Shown here: in pieces, positions 8,508 to 17,988 of the stretch
Layout: every line of letters starts with the position of its first letter
Position numbering within the stretch: the stretch's first letter is position 1
Origin: Raineyella sp044508675
Lineage (GTDB): Bacteria; Actinomycetota; Actinomycetes; Propionibacteriales; Propionibacteriaceae
Length of the DNA stretch: 64,000 nt
NCBI GenBank assembly: GCA_044508675.1
Contig: JBIQHF010000007.1
Span: 61,781-125,780 of the forward strand
Direction of reading: 5' to 3'
The notes under the pieces: model-generated
The model's database searches: none
What the model was told of the DNA's origin: nothing
What the model saw: only the letters and a program-made list of their open reading frames with translations
Position numbers and translations under genes: made by a program

Positions 8508-11500
8508 ATGCCCATTCTTCGGGATCACCGGGAAGCCGTCTTCACCGCCGCTCTGGAGCGGGTCGCCGAGTCGGAGCGGGAGGAACTACTGGTCCTGCTC
8601 CGGGCGTTCTGGCGCGACCTGAGCACCGAGACGCTCTCCCAACTGCAGCCCGAGGACATCATCGGCGCCGCGCTGTCCCACCGTGGCCTGGGCGAGGTTC
8701 GGCAACCGGGGGAGGCCATCGTACGGATCTTCACCCCGACGGTGGAGGCGAACGGCTGGGGCACCAGGAACACTGTGGTCCAGGTGATCCACGAGGACGT
8801 GCCCTTCCTGGTCGACTCGGTGTCGGCGGTGCTGCACTCGGCCGGCGCGACGGTGCGTTTCCTCACCCACCCGCAACTGTCGGTGACCCGCGACTCCGAG
8901 GGTCGGATGCTGGAGCTGACGCCGCTGAAGGTCGACACCGCGGACAAGGACCGCAACGCAGGCAAGGACCATCCCGACCCGGGTAACGCGGCCACCATGG
9001 TGGCCGAGGGCACCGTACGGCGCGAGTCATGGATCCATCTCGAGGTGTTGCGCACCACCGACCAGGGCACCGTCCAGCGGCTGGAGGAGCTGGTCCGTTC
9101 CGTCCTGGCCGACGTCCGACTGGTGGCGGACGACTGGGAGGCGATGACCAAGCGGGCGCTGCGCTCGGCCATCGAGCTGGACTCCTACGTCGCTGCCAAG
9201 GTCCCTGGCGCCGACCAGGCCCGGGACCTGCTCGACTGGCTTGCCGACGGGCAGTTCGTCTTCCTCGGTTACCTGAACTACGTCCTGCGCGAGGACGGCC
9301 GTCACGTCCCCGACCCGGACAGCGCGCTCGGGCTGCTGCGCAAGCCCGACGGGGGCAGTGCGCTGCCGATGGACCTGCCATCAGCCCGTGAGGCGTGGCG
9401 GGATTCCTTCTTCCTGGTGACGAAGGGCAACCACATCGCCACGGTGCATCGGCGGGTGTTCCCCGAGCACATCGTGGTGAAGTGCCTGGACGATTCCGGA
9501 CGCGAGACCGGTCACCACTGCTTCATCGGCCTGTTCACCTCCAGTGCGTACAGCGAGTCGATCACCAAGGTGCCCTACCTGCGGGACAAGGCCCGCGAGG
9601 TGCTGGCCGGGACGGGGTTCTCCCGGGATTCCCACACCGGCAAGGCGCTGCTCAACGTGCTGGAGATCTACCCGCGCGACGAGATGTTCCGGTGCCGGGT
9701 CGACGAGCTGACCCGCAACGCGATGGCGATCGTCCAGTTGCGCGAGCAGATCCGGACCCGCCTGTTCCTCAGCAAGGACCCGTTCGGGCGTTTCATGTCC
9801 TGCCTGGTCTACCTGCCGCGGGACCGCTACGACACGACGGCCCGGCTGGAGGTCGCCGAGATCCTCAAGGAGACGTTCCACGGCGACACAGTGGACTACA
9901 CCACCCGTGCCTCGGAGGAGGCGCTGGCCACGCTGCACTTCATCGTGCACGTTGCCACTGGCACGGTGCTGCCCGATGTCGACCCGGCCGTGCTGGAGCA
10001 GCAGATCGTCGAGGCCACCCGGGACTGGGACGAGGACCTGGCCGTCGCCACCGTCGAGGAGTTCGGCGAAGGCCTGGGGGACCAGTACACCAAGGCCTTC
10101 CGGGGCGGCTTTCCGACCGCCTACAAGGAGGTCTTCCCACCCCGGGTCGCCGCCGCCGACCTGCGGGAGCTGGAGGGGATCGGCGAGACCGAGCTGCGGC
10201 TCAACCTCTACACCACCGCGACCAGCCACCCGGACGAGCGGCGGATGAAGCTCTACAGTCGCGGTGGCCTGTCACTGAGCGCGCTGCTGCCGGTGTTCAC
10301 CCACCTGGGCACCGAGGTCACCAGTGAGCGGCCCTACCTGGTGGAGCGCTCCGACGGCACGGTCTTCCACCTGTACGACTTCGGGCTGCGTCCGTTGGGG
10401 GCCGCCGGGTGGGGCCGTGATCGCACCGGCAGCACCCGGGCACGGTTCCAGGAGGCCTTCGCCGAGGCCTGGGAGGGGCGGACGGAGCCCGACGAGCTGG
10501 AGGGACTGGTCCTGGGTGCCGGGCTCACCTCCCGGCAGGTCGTCATCCTGCGAGCCGTGACCGCCTACCTGCGCCAGGTCCGGATCGCGTACTCGCAGGC
10601 GTACCTGCGCGCCACCCTGCTGAACCATCCCCGGATCGCGGCGCTGCTGGTCGCCCTGTTCGAGGTCCGGCTCGACCCGGATCGCTTCGCCGGGACGGTC
10701 GCCGACGACGAGCGCGCCGGGGCCGAGCAGGAGATTGCCGACGCGCTGGAGGAGATGATCGGCCGGGTCCCCTCGCTGGAGGAGGACCGGATCCTGCGCC
10801 GCTATGTCTCGGTGATCCGGGGCACGCTGCGGACCAACTACTTCCAGCGCGACCCTCGTACGCCCGACGACCCGGCCTCGCGACCTCCCGCGGTGGCCCT
10901 GAAGCTCGATGCGCGCTCGATCATCGGCGTGCCGCAGCCCCACCCGGCCTTCGAGATCTGGGTGTACAGCCCGCGGGTCGAGGGGGTGCACCTGCGGTTC
11001 GGCAAGGTCGCCCGCGGTGGCCTGCGCTGGTCGGACCGGCGCGAGGACTTCCGCACCGAGATCCTTGGGCTGGTCAAGGCACAGATGGTCAAGAACGCCG
11101 TGATCGTGCCGACCGGGTCCAAGGGCGGCTTCTACCCGAAGCGGCTCCCCGACCCCGCGGTCGACCGGGAGGGCTGGGCCGCGGAGGGACGGGCGACGTA
11201 CGAGCTGTACGTGGCCTCCCTGCTCGACCTGACCGACAACCTCGTCGACGGCGAGGTCGTACCGCCGCCCCGGGTGGTGCGCCACGACGGGGACGACACC
11301 TACCTGGTCGTGGCCGCGGACAAGGGCACCGCCCACTTCTCCGACCTGGCCAACGAGGTCGCCCGGTCGTACGGCTACTGGCTCGACGACGCCTTCGCCT
11401 CCGGCGGGTCCTCGGGCTACGACCACAAGGAGATGGGGATCACCGCCCGCGGGGCGTGGGAGTCGGTCAAGCGGCACTTCCGCGAGCTGGGCCGCGACAC

Positions 11501-13433
11501 CCAGCGCGAGGACTTCACCGTCGTCGGCATCGGGGACATGTCCGGCGACGTCTTCGGCAACGGGATGCTGCTGTCGCAGCACATCCGGCTGGTCGCCGCG
11601 TTCGACCACCGGGACATCTTCGTCGATCCCGATCCCGATGCCGCAGCGTCGTACGCCGAGCGACAGCGAATGTTCAAGCTGCCCCGATCGTCGTGGCAGG
11701 ACTACGACAAGGACCTGATCTCCGAGGGCGGCGGCGTCTTCTCCCGGTCGCTGAAGACCATCGCGATCACCGCCCAGATGCGCACCGCGCTGGGACTGCC
11801 GGCCGAGGTCGAGGCGATGACCCCCCACGAGTTGCTCCGGGCCGTGCTGACCGCCCCGGTCGACCTGCTGTGGAACGGCGGCATCGGCACCTATGTGCGG
11901 TCCTCGCAGGAGTCGAACGCCGACATCGGGGACCGGGCGAACGATCCGATCAGGGTCACCGGTTCGGCGCTGCGGGTGAAGGTGGTGGGGGAGGGAGGCA
12001 ATCTCGGCTTCAGCCAGCTCGGGCGGATCGAGGCGGCCCTGTCCGGCGTCGCGTTGAACACAGACGCGATCGACAACTCGGCCGGTGTCGACGCCTCCGA
12101 CCACGAGGTCAACCTGAAGATCCCGCTCACCGCGCTGGTCCGCAGCGGCGACCTGACGTTCAAGCAGCGCGACGCGTTGCTGGAGGACATGACCGACGAG
12201 GTGGCCCGGCTGGTGCTGGAGGACAACTACCAGCAGAACGTCCTGCTGGGCCACGCCCGGGAGCGCACCGGCCAGCGGCTGGGCGCGTACGCACGCCTGA
12301 TCGACGACCTGGAGGAGCGTGGCCTGCTGGACCGTGAGCGGGAGTTCCTGCCCACCGACGCCGAGATGGCCAGCCGGGAGCGGGCGGAGGTGGGGCTGAC
12401 CACTCCCGAGCGCGCCGTGCTGTGCAGCTATGTCAAGCTGGCGCTGAAGGAGGACATCATCGCCAGCGGTCTGCCCGATGAGCAGTGGTTCACCCGGGAG
12501 CTGCGCGGCTACTTCCCGCACCAGTTCCTGGATCGGTTCCCCCACCTGCCCGACAGCCACCCCCTGCGACGGGACATCATCACCAACTCGGTCGCCAACT
12601 CGGTGGTCAACCTGGGTGGCATGACGTTCGCCAGCCGGGCCGCCGAGGAGTCCGGGGCGACCAGGTCGGACATTGCGCGGGCCATGGTGGTGTCCCGTGA
12701 GGTCTTCGACATCCACCGCTACATGGCCGGGATCAAGGCGCTCGACAACCGGGCGAGCACCGCGGTCCAGGCCCGACTCCATCGGGCGGCCCGCCGGCTG
12801 CTGGACCGGGCGACCCGGTGGTTCCTGCTGGAGCGTCCGTCCGGGAGCGAGGTCGGGGCCGAGATCGACCGGTACCGGCCCGGGGTGGCGGCGTTCGAGC
12901 AACGCATGGAGGAGCTGCTGCGCGGCGGCGAGCGTGAGGCCTTCCGGGCGGATGTGGAGGACCTGACCTGGCAGGGCGTGCCGGAGGACCTGGCGCGCTG
13001 GGCAGAAGGGCTGCTGAGCGTCTTCGCGATGCTCGACATCACCGACCTGGCGCTGGCCGCCGGCGAGGATCTGTCCGATGCCGCCGAGCTGTACTACGCC
13101 GTCTCCGAGCACTTCGCCATCGACCACCTGCTCGATTCGATCAGTGCCCTGCCCCGTGACCAGCTGTGGGACTCGCTGGCCCGCAGTGCGGTGCGCGCGG
13201 ATGTGTACGCAGCGGCGAAGGACCTGACCTGGACGGTCCTGTCGACCACGTCCACCGGCGCCGACGTCGACCAGCGGCTGAGCGGCTGGCTGGACGCCAA
13301 CTCGGCCGCGGCCGAGAGGGCGCATCGTTCGTTGACCCGGCTGAAGCAGCTGCCGGGGGCCGAGCTGTCGGCGGTGGCGGTGGTCCTGCGTCACCTGCGC
13401 GCGGTGTCGCGGTCGGGTTCGGCCTCGAACTGA
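8508..13433 (+). CDS. gdh2: large NAD-dependent glutamate dehydrogenase (180-kDa type)
   Basis: Oxidative deamination of glutamate to 2-oxoglutarate. 1,641 residues, the size of the bacterial NAD-GDH family first known from Streptomyces. The catalytic core near residues 830-885 contains RGGLRWSDRREDFRTEILGL and MVKNAVIVPTGSKGGF with the substrate-binding lysines, followed by the NAD-binding half. The long N-terminal region carries the ACT-like regulatory segments of the family (VPFLVDSVSAVL). Start ATG at 8508 follows GAAGGAG at 8491; the frame stays open upstream only because of high GC. The gene stands alone with its own candidate promoter. Confidence 0.94.
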   Translation: MPILRDHREAVFTAALERVAESEREELLVLLRAFWRDLSTETLSQLQPEDIIGAALSHRGLGEVRQPGEAIVRIFTPTVEANGWGTRNTVVQVIHEDVPFLVDSVSAVLHSAGATVRFLTHPQLSVTRDSEGRMLELTPLKVDTADKDRNAGKDHPDPGNAATMVAEGTVRRESWIHLEVLRTTDQGTVQRLEELVRSVLADVRLVADDWEAMTKRALRSAIELDSYVAAKVPGADQARDLLDWLADGQFVFLGYLNYVLREDGRHVPDPDSALGLLRKPDGGSALPMDLPSAREAWRDSFFLVTKGNHIATVHRRVFPEHIVVKCLDDSGRETGHHCFIGLFTSSAYSESITKVPYLRDKAREVLAGTGFSRDSHTGKALLNVLEIYPRDEMFRCRVDELTRNAMAIVQLREQIRTRLFLSKDPFGRFMSCLVYLPRDRYDTTARLEVAEILKETFHGDTVDYTTRASEEALATLHFIVHVATGTVLPDVDPAVLEQQIVEATRDWDEDLAVATVEEFGEGLGDQYTKAFRGGFPTAYKEVFPPRVAAADLRELEGIGETELRLNLYTTATSHPDERRMKLYSRGGLSLSALLPVFTHLGTEVTSERPYLVERSDGTVFHLYDFGLRPLGAAGWGRDRTGSTRARFQEAFAEAWEGRTEPDELEGLVLGAGLTSRQVVILRAVTAYLRQVRIAYSQAYLRATLLNHPRIAALLVALFEVRLDPDRFAGTVADDERAGAEQEIADALEEMIGRVPSLEEDRILRRYVSVIRGTLRTNYFQRDPRTPDDPASRPPAVALKLDARSIIGVPQPHPAFEIWVYSPRVEGVHLRFGKVARGGLRWSDRREDFRTEILGLVKAQMVKNAVIVPTGSKGGFYPKRLPDPAVDREGWAAEGRATYELYVASLLDLTDNLVDGEVVPPPRVVRHDGDDTYLVVAADKGTAHFSDLANEVARSYGYWLDDAFASGGSSGYDHKEMGITARGAWESVKRHFRELGRDTQREDFTVVGIGDMSGDVFGNGMLLSQHIRLVAAFDHRDIFVDPDPDAAASYAERQRMFKLPRSSWQDYDKDLISEGGGVFSRSLKTIAITAQMRTALGLPAEVEAMTPHELLRAVLTAPVDLLWNGGIGTYVRSSQESNADIGDRANDPIRVTGSALRVKVVGEGGNLGFSQLGRIEAALSGVALNTDAIDNSAGVDASDHEVNLKIPLTALVRSGDLTFKQRDALLEDMTDEVARLVLEDNYQQNVLLGHARERTGQRLGAYARLIDDLEERGLLDREREFLPTDAEMASRERAEVGLTTPERAVLCSYVKLALKEDIIASGLPDEQWFTRELRGYFPHQFLDRFPHLPDSHPLRRDIITNSVANSVVNLGGMTFASRAAEESGATRSDIARAMVVSREVFDIHRYMAGIKALDNRASTAVQARLHRAARRLLDRATRWFLLERPSGSEVGAEIDRYRPGVAAFEQRMEELLRGGEREAFRADVEDLTWQGVPEDLARWAEGLLSVFAMLDITDLALAAGEDLSDAAELYYAVSEHFAIDHLLDSISALPRDQLWDSLARSAVRADVYAAAKDLTWTVLSTTSTGADVDQRLSGWLDANSAAAERAHRSLTRLKQLPGAELSAVAVVLRHLRAVSRSGSASN

Positions 13434-13532
13434 GCCGGGCGAGAACCAGACGGCCCCGGCGGGGGTTCTCCGGGACCGGACCGAGGTGGTCCGCACATGT
13501 GGCCGCTGTCCGGGGGTGCCAACCCGGCGAAC

Positions 13533-13564
13533 TAGTCTTGGGTTGCACCCATCGATACGGAGGA
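13533..13564 (+). promoter_or_regulatory. candidate promoter and RBS of ilvD
   Basis: TAGTCT at 13533-13538 is a TANNNT -10 box. GGAGGA at 13559-13564 is the RBS, 3 nt before the ATG. Confidence 0.4.
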
Positions 13565-13567
13565 TCC

Positions 13568-15412
13568 ATGCCTGAACTGCGTTCCCGGACCACGACCCAT
13601 GGTCGGAACATGGCCGGTGCCCGCGCCCTGTGGCGCGCGACCGGTCTGACCAACGAGGACTTCGGGAAGCCGATCGTCGCGATCGCCAACTCGTTCACGC
13701 AGTTCGTACCGGGGCACGTCCACTTGAAGGACATGGGCCAGCTGGTCGCCGAGGCCGTCAAGGAGGCCGGCGGCGTGGGCCGGGAGTTCAACACGATCGC
13801 CGTCGACGACGGCATCGCGATGGGCCACGACGGCATGCTGTACAGCCTGCCGAGCCGCGAGATCATTGCCGACTCGGTGGAGTACATGGTCAACGCGCAC
13901 AAGGCCGATGCGCTGGTCTGCATCTCCAACTGCGACAAGATCACCCCGGGCATGCTGCTCGCCGCGCTGCGCCTGAACATCCCGACGGTCTTCGTCTCCG
14001 GCGGCCCGATGGAGGCCGGCACCGCGGTGGTCCACGACGACGGCACCACCGAGACCCGTCTGGACCTGATCGACGCGATGATCGCCTCGGTCGACCCCCA
14101 GGTCAGCGACAGCGAGATCACCCGGATCGAGGAGAACGCCTGCCCGACCTGCGGGTCCTGCTCGGGCATGTTCACCGCCAACTCGATGAACTGCCTGACC
14201 GAGGTGATGGGCTTGTCGCTGCCCGGCAACGGCTCGACGCTGGCCACCGCCGCGGCGCGCAAGGGCCTGTTCGAGCGGGCCGGCGCCCTGGCCGTGGAGC
14301 TGGCGGAGCGCTACTACCACGGCGACGACGAGTCGGTGCTGCCGCTCAACATCGCCACCAAGGACGCGTTCATCAACGCGATGACGCTCGACATCGGCAT
14401 GGGCGGGTCCACCAACACGATCCTGCACCTGCTGGCGGCGGCCCAGGAGGCCGGCGTCGATTTCGACCAGGCCGACATCGACCAGCTGTCCCGGCAGACC
14501 CCCTGCATCTGCAAGGTCGCGCCGAACACGCACAACTACTACATGGAGGACGTGCACCGGGCCGGCGGCATCCCCGCCATCATGGGGGAGTTCGCCCGCG
14601 CCGGGATGCTGCGGACCGACGTGCACGCGGTGCACAGCCCCGATCTGGCCTCCTGGCTGGGCGCCTGGGACATCCGCAGCGGAAACACCTGCGAGCAGGC
14701 CCTCGAGTTGTTCCACGCCGCGCCGGGCGGGGTGCGCACGACTGAGCCGTTCTCCTCGACCAACCGGTGGAAGAGCCTGGACACCGACGCCGAGAACGGC
14801 TGCATCCGATCGGTCGAGCACGCGTACACCACCGATGGCGGCCTGGCGATCCTGACCGGCAACATCGCCGTCGACGGGTGCGTGGTGAAGACCGCCGGCG
14901 TCCCGGAGGAGCAGTGGTGCTTCAGCGGTCCCGCCAAGGTCACCGAGTCCCAGGACGAGGCTGTCGAGGCGATCCTCAGCGGCAGGATCGTGGCCGGGGA
15001 CGTGGTGATCGTTCGGTACGAGGGCCCCAAGGGCGGTCCCGGCATGCAGGAGATGCTCTACCCGACCTCCTACCTGAAGGGCGTCGGTCTGGGACCCAAG
15101 TGTGCCCTGGTCACCGACGGCCGCTTCTCCGGCGGCTCGTCCGGCCTGTCGATCGGGCACGTCTCCCCGGAGGCCGCCTCCGGCGGCGCGATCGGCCTGG
15201 TGGCGGACGGAGACATCATCGAGATCTCGATCCCGGATCGTACGATCAACGCGCGGGTCTCCGACGAGGAGTTCGCTGCCCGTCGTGCCGCCCGCGACGA
15301 GCACGGCTGGAAGCCGGCGCACCGTGAGCGCCACGTGTCGAACGCGTTGAAGATCTTCGGGGCTCTGGCCCAGTCGGCGGACAAGGGCGCCGCCCGGCGC
15401 AAGCTCGACTGA
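13568..15412 (+). CDS. ilvD: dihydroxy-acid dehydratase
   Basis: Dehydrates 2,3-dihydroxy-isovalerate and -methylvalerate to the keto acids leading to valine, leucine and isoleucine. 614 residues, the size of the Escherichia coli-type enzyme. Fe-S ligands and active-site residues are visible: NCDKITPG with C122 and K124, and CPTCGSCSGMF with C192, C195 and C198. The Mg-binding DDG at 80-82 and GGSTNT are present. A GGAGGA RBS sits 3 nt before the ATG. No other ilv gene is nearby, and a strong terminator follows. Confidence 0.96.
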   Translation: MPELRSRTTTHGRNMAGARALWRATGLTNEDFGKPIVAIANSFTQFVPGHVHLKDMGQLVAEAVKEAGGVGREFNTIAVDDGIAMGHDGMLYSLPSREIIADSVEYMVNAHKADALVCISNCDKITPGMLLAALRLNIPTVFVSGGPMEAGTAVVHDDGTTETRLDLIDAMIASVDPQVSDSEITRIEENACPTCGSCSGMFTANSMNCLTEVMGLSLPGNGSTLATAAARKGLFERAGALAVELAERYYHGDDESVLPLNIATKDAFINAMTLDIGMGGSTNTILHLLAAAQEAGVDFDQADIDQLSRQTPCICKVAPNTHNYYMEDVHRAGGIPAIMGEFARAGMLRTDVHAVHSPDLASWLGAWDIRSGNTCEQALELFHAAPGGVRTTEPFSSTNRWKSLDTDAENGCIRSVEHAYTTDGGLAILTGNIAVDGCVVKTAGVPEEQWCFSGPAKVTESQDEAVEAILSGRIVAGDVVIVRYEGPKGGPGMQEMLYPTSYLKGVGLGPKCALVTDGRFSGGSSGLSIGHVSPEAASGGAIGLVADGDIIEISIPDRTINARVSDEEFAARRAARDEHGWKPAHRERHVSNALKIFGALAQSADKGAARRKLD

Positions 15413-15442
15413 TTTATAGGTTTTCCTGTCACGTGGCAGGGG

Positions 15443-15477
15443 CAAGCGCCGCCAGGCTGGATGTCTGGCGGCGCTTG
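15443..15477 (+). terminator. intrinsic-type terminator after ilvD
   Basis: CAAGCGCCGCCAG (15443-15455) pairs perfectly with CTGGCGGCGCTTG (15465-15477) around a 9-nt loop and is followed by TTCGTTC. A second near-palindrome, CCTGTCACGTGGCAGG, lies just upstream at 15425-15440. A run of nine G follows at 15490-15498, where base-count errors are possible. Confidence 0.8.
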
Positions 15478-15591
15478 TTCGTTCACCGTGGGGGGGGGCG
15501 GGTGGGGCCCGGCTCGGTGGAGCAGGGCCCCCGACAAGCCAGGATGCGCGCGGTGCACGGCGGTCCTGTCGCACGCGCCGGGTTTGGCGGC

Positions 15592-15597
15592 TATGAT
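15592..15597 (+). promoter_or_regulatory. candidate -10 box of the flavodoxin gene
   Basis: TATGAT, 43 nt before the ATG. TGTCGC 18 nt upstream is a weak -35. Confidence 0.4.
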
Positions 15598-15640
15598 GGG
15601 TCATCGTCGTTTTCGATGCCACCGATGAAGGGGACTCTGC

Positions 15641-16156
15641 ATGAGCGTGCTCATCGTCTGTGAGTCGAGCTTCGGGAACACCCGCCAGATCGCGGAGGCA
15701 GTCGCCGCTGGTCTGGCCTCGCAGGGCTGCCGACCCCGGTTGTACGCGGTCGACAAAGCTCCGCGCGAGATTCCCGCGGACGTCACCCTCCTCCTGGTGG
15801 GGACTCCGACCCACAACATGGCGATGACCACGGCAGAGACCCGTGCCCGTGCAATGGCCGAAGGCGCCAAGGAGTTGCCGGAGATCGGGATCCACGAGTG
15901 GATCGAGTCCGTCACCCCGCGTCGTGGTTTGCTCGTGCGGACCTTCGACACCCGGACCACCGGTGGCTTCCAGCCCAGTGCCGCCCGTGATGCCGCCCGT
16001 GCGCTGAAGGCGAGCGGATTCTCCGGGGCGAAGTCGGGGGAGTCCTTCCAGGTCGACCCCCTGACCGGCGGCCTGGTCGACGGCGAGGTCGAGCGGGCGC
16101 ACGTGTGGGGCACCCGGCTCGCGGCCATCGTCCCCGACCTGCGGCCCCAGGCCTGA
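15641..16156 (+). CDS. flavodoxin-domain protein
   Basis: A 171-residue protein with a flavodoxin fold: beta-1 VLIVCESSFGNTRQIAEAVA (3-22) holds the FMN phosphate-binding loop SSFGNT, and LLLVGTPTHNM is the second flavin loop. Probably a small FMN electron carrier or flavin-binding regulator; partner and reaction are unknown. Ends about 135 bp before the thiol peroxidase gene, which has its own promoter. Confidence 0.8.
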   Translation: MSVLIVCESSFGNTRQIAEAVAAGLASQGCRPRLYAVDKAPREIPADVTLLLVGTPTHNMAMTTAETRARAMAEGAKELPEIGIHEWIESVTPRRGLLVRTFDTRTTGGFQPSAARDAARALKASGFSGAKSGESFQVDPLTGGLVDGEVERAHVWGTRLAAIVPDLRPQA

Positions 16157-16220
16157 CCGGCGACATCGGCCGGGCTGTTGACCGCCGCGTGCGGCCGTGG
16201 CGCGCAGTGGACCGTCGCCC

Positions 16221-16263
16221 TTGGCGCTCCCCCACCGGTCTGGGTAAGGTTCGCCTCAGTGTT
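16221..16263 (+). promoter_or_regulatory. candidate tpx promoter with an iron-box-like sequence
   Basis: TTGGCG (16221-16226), an 18-nt spacer, and TAAGGT (16245-16250). The 19 bases from 16245 match the DtxR/IdeR consensus TWAGGTWAGSCTWACCTWA at 13 positions, almost all in the left half. Iron-dependent control of the peroxidase is possible but weakly supported. Confidence 0.35.
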
Positions 16264-16290
16264 CATCCCGTGACATATCTGAGGAGTTTC

Positions 16291-16788
16291 ATGGCAACCA
16301 TCGTCGTCAAGGGCAACAATGTCTCCACGGTGGGCGACCTGCCCGCTGTCGGGTCAAAGGCCCCCCAGTCGTCGCTGACCGGTACCGACCTGTCCACCCT
16401 GGACGCGGAGACCTACGCGGGCCGCCGCATCGTGCTGAACATCTTCCCCAGCATCGACACCCCCACCTGCGCGACCTCGGTCCGTACGTTCAACAAGCTC
16501 GCCGCCGACCTGGAGAACACCACGGTGGTCTGTGCCTCGGCGGACCTGCCGTTCGCCGCCCAGCGCTTCTGCGCTGCTGAGGGCATCGACAATGTCGTCA
16601 CCGGTTCCTCGTTCCGCTCCGACTTCGGCCAGGCCTTCGGCGTGACCATGGCCGAGGGGCCGTTGGAGGGCCTGCTCGCCCGCTCGGTGGTGGTCATCGA
16701 CATCGACGGCACCGTGCTGCACTCCCAGATCGTGCCCGAGCTCAGCTCCGAGCCGGACTACGACGCGGCCCTGGCCGCCCTGGCCTGA
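16291..16788 (+). CDS. tpx: thiol peroxidase (Tpx-type peroxiredoxin)
   Basis: Reduces hydrogen and alkyl peroxides using thioredoxin. 165 residues. The peroxidatic Cys60 lies in SIDTPTCATSVRTFN and the resolving Cys94 in FAAQRFC, the spacing typical of Tpx. Start ATG follows GAGGAG at 16281; an upstream in-frame extension has no RBS and no homology. Sits in a short run of redox genes (flavodoxin, Tpx, Rieske proteins). Confidence 0.95.
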   Translation: MATIVVKGNNVSTVGDLPAVGSKAPQSSLTGTDLSTLDAETYAGRRIVLNIFPSIDTPTCATSVRTFNKLAADLENTTVVCASADLPFAAQRFCAAEGIDNVVTGSSFRSDFGQAFGVTMAEGPLEGLLARSVVVIDIDGTVLHSQIVPELSSEPDYDAALAALA

Positions 16789-16871
16789 TCGGCGGTCCCC
16801 AGGACACTCGCTGGCAGGACGTCCGGCCTCCGGGCCGGACGTCCCCGGACACCCACCCCGGAGGAGAACCG

Positions 16872-17258
16872 GTGACGAGCACTGATTTCTGCCCGTGCCA
16901 GAGCGGTCGACGCTTCGGTTCCTGCTGCGGAGCGCTGCTGGCCGGGGCCCGGAGCGCCCGTACTGCCGAGGAACTGATGCGCTCGCGCTACACCGCCTTC
17001 GCCCGCGGCGATGCCGCCTACCTCAGCAGGACCTGGGCCTGCGAGACCCGGCCGGAGCGGATCGACCTGGACCCGGAGGTCAGCTGGCGACGCCTGGAGA
17101 TCCTCGGCACCCTCGCCGGTGGCAGCCAGGACGAGGAGGGCTGGGTCTCGTTCGCCGCCTACTACCGCCACGATGGTGACCGCGGAATGCTGCGGGAGCG
17201 CAGCCGCTTCGTCCGCCGCGACGGCGACTGGTACTACGTCGAGGGACGGATCGGCTGA
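16872..17258 (+). CDS. YchJ-like protein with SEC-C zinc motif
   Basis: A 128-residue member of the YchJ/UPF0225 family. The N-terminal zinc motif uses C7, C9, C18 and C19 (FCPCQSGRRFGSCCG) and is followed by the RSRYTAFARGDAAYLSRTW signature and a small NTF2-like body. GTG start after GAGGAG. Function unknown; SEC-C motifs in SecA bind zinc and contact SecB or the ribosome, but that role cannot be assumed here. Its last 25 bp overlap the end of the convergent HAD gene. Confidence 0.8.
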   Translation: MTSTDFCPCQSGRRFGSCCGALLAGARSARTAEELMRSRYTAFARGDAAYLSRTWACETRPERIDLDPEVSWRRLEILGTLAGGSQDEEGWVSFAAYYRHDGDRGMLRERSRFVRRDGDWYYVEGRIG

Positions 17259-17887
17259 TCCTTCGCGCCGGCCAGGTGTCCGAGCAGCTCGCGCAGGTCC
17301 GTGATCCGATTGCCCTTGCCCTCCACCGGGTTCCCGGGGGTCTCCAGGAGCATGCACTCGATGCCGGCCTGCCGGGAGGCCACCGCGTCGATGGCCCGGT
17401 CGCCGACCGCGAGGCAGTCGGCCGGGTCGAGCCGGTTGCGTTCCAGAACCGCCAGGTACATGGCCGGGTCGGGCTTGCGCGGGTAGCCGTCAGGGGCGCA
17501 GACCAGGTCGTCGACGGCCAGGTTTGTCGCGGTCAGCAGCGTGGTCGCACTGCGGCGATCCCGGTTGGTCACCACCATGTTGCGCCCGCTGATGGAGCGG
17601 ACGTGGTCCATCACCTCCCGGGCCCCGGCCATGACCGGGGCCGGGCGGGTGGCCCAGGAGCGCTTGAGGTCGGCGTACGCGCGGTCCAGGTCCTCGCGCG
17701 GCACGGCGTAGCGCGCGGAAAGCTCGGCGATCGCCACCGCGATCGCCCGGCGGGTCAGGCCCGCGACCTCCTGCGGATCGACTCGGTGACCGTGGTCCTC
17801 GAGGGCGCGGACCAGGGTGCGGTCGACTGACGGGTAGGTGTCGATCAGGGTGCCGCCCATGTCCCAGATGATGTTGTGCTGCCTCAC
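17234..17887 (-). CDS. HAD-family hydrolase, motif I DMGGT
   Basis: A 217-residue HAD-like phosphatase with cap domain. Motif I is IWDMGGTLID with nucleophile D9. The usual second aspartate (DxD) is replaced by glycine, as also happens in some real HAD phosphatases such as YihX. Motif II is MVVTNRD and motif III/IV KPDPAMYL plus AVGDRAIDA. GTG at 17887 was chosen because the homologous region begins there; an in-frame ATG at 17920 would add 11 residues. Substrate is unknown. Converges on the YchJ-like gene with a 25-bp overlap. Confidence 0.78.
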   Translation of the reverse strand: MRQHNIIWDMGGTLIDTYPSVDRTLVRALEDHGHRVDPQEVAGLTRRAIAVAIAELSARYAVPREDLDRAYADLKRSWATRPAPVMAGAREVMDHVRSISGRNMVVTNRDRRSATTLLTATNLAVDDLVCAPDGYPRKPDPAMYLAVLERNRLDPADCLAVGDRAIDAVASRQAGIECMLLETPGNPVEGKGNRITDLRELLGHLAGAKDQPIRPST

Positions 17888-17921
17888 CCAGCCATTGTCG
17901 CGGACCGGCGGGCGGCGCACC

Positions 17922-17961
17922 TAGAGTAGGGCCAGATCGCCCGGGCGGACAGTGCCCGGGC
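17922..17961 (+). promoter_or_regulatory. candidate promoter and leader hairpin of the first Rieske gene
   Basis: TAGAGT at 17922-17927 is a -10-like box. GCCCGGGC occurs at 17939-17946 and 17954-17961 and can form an 8-bp stem with a 7-nt loop. Confidence 0.35.
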
Positions 17962-17988
17962 ACACCGACCCCAGGGGGACCATCCACC

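Noticed and set aside
15490..15498. Run of nine G as a regulatory or phase-variable tract.
   Set aside because: It lies in the intergenic region after a terminator, not in a promoter spacer or a coding frame; a homopolymer miscall is as likely.
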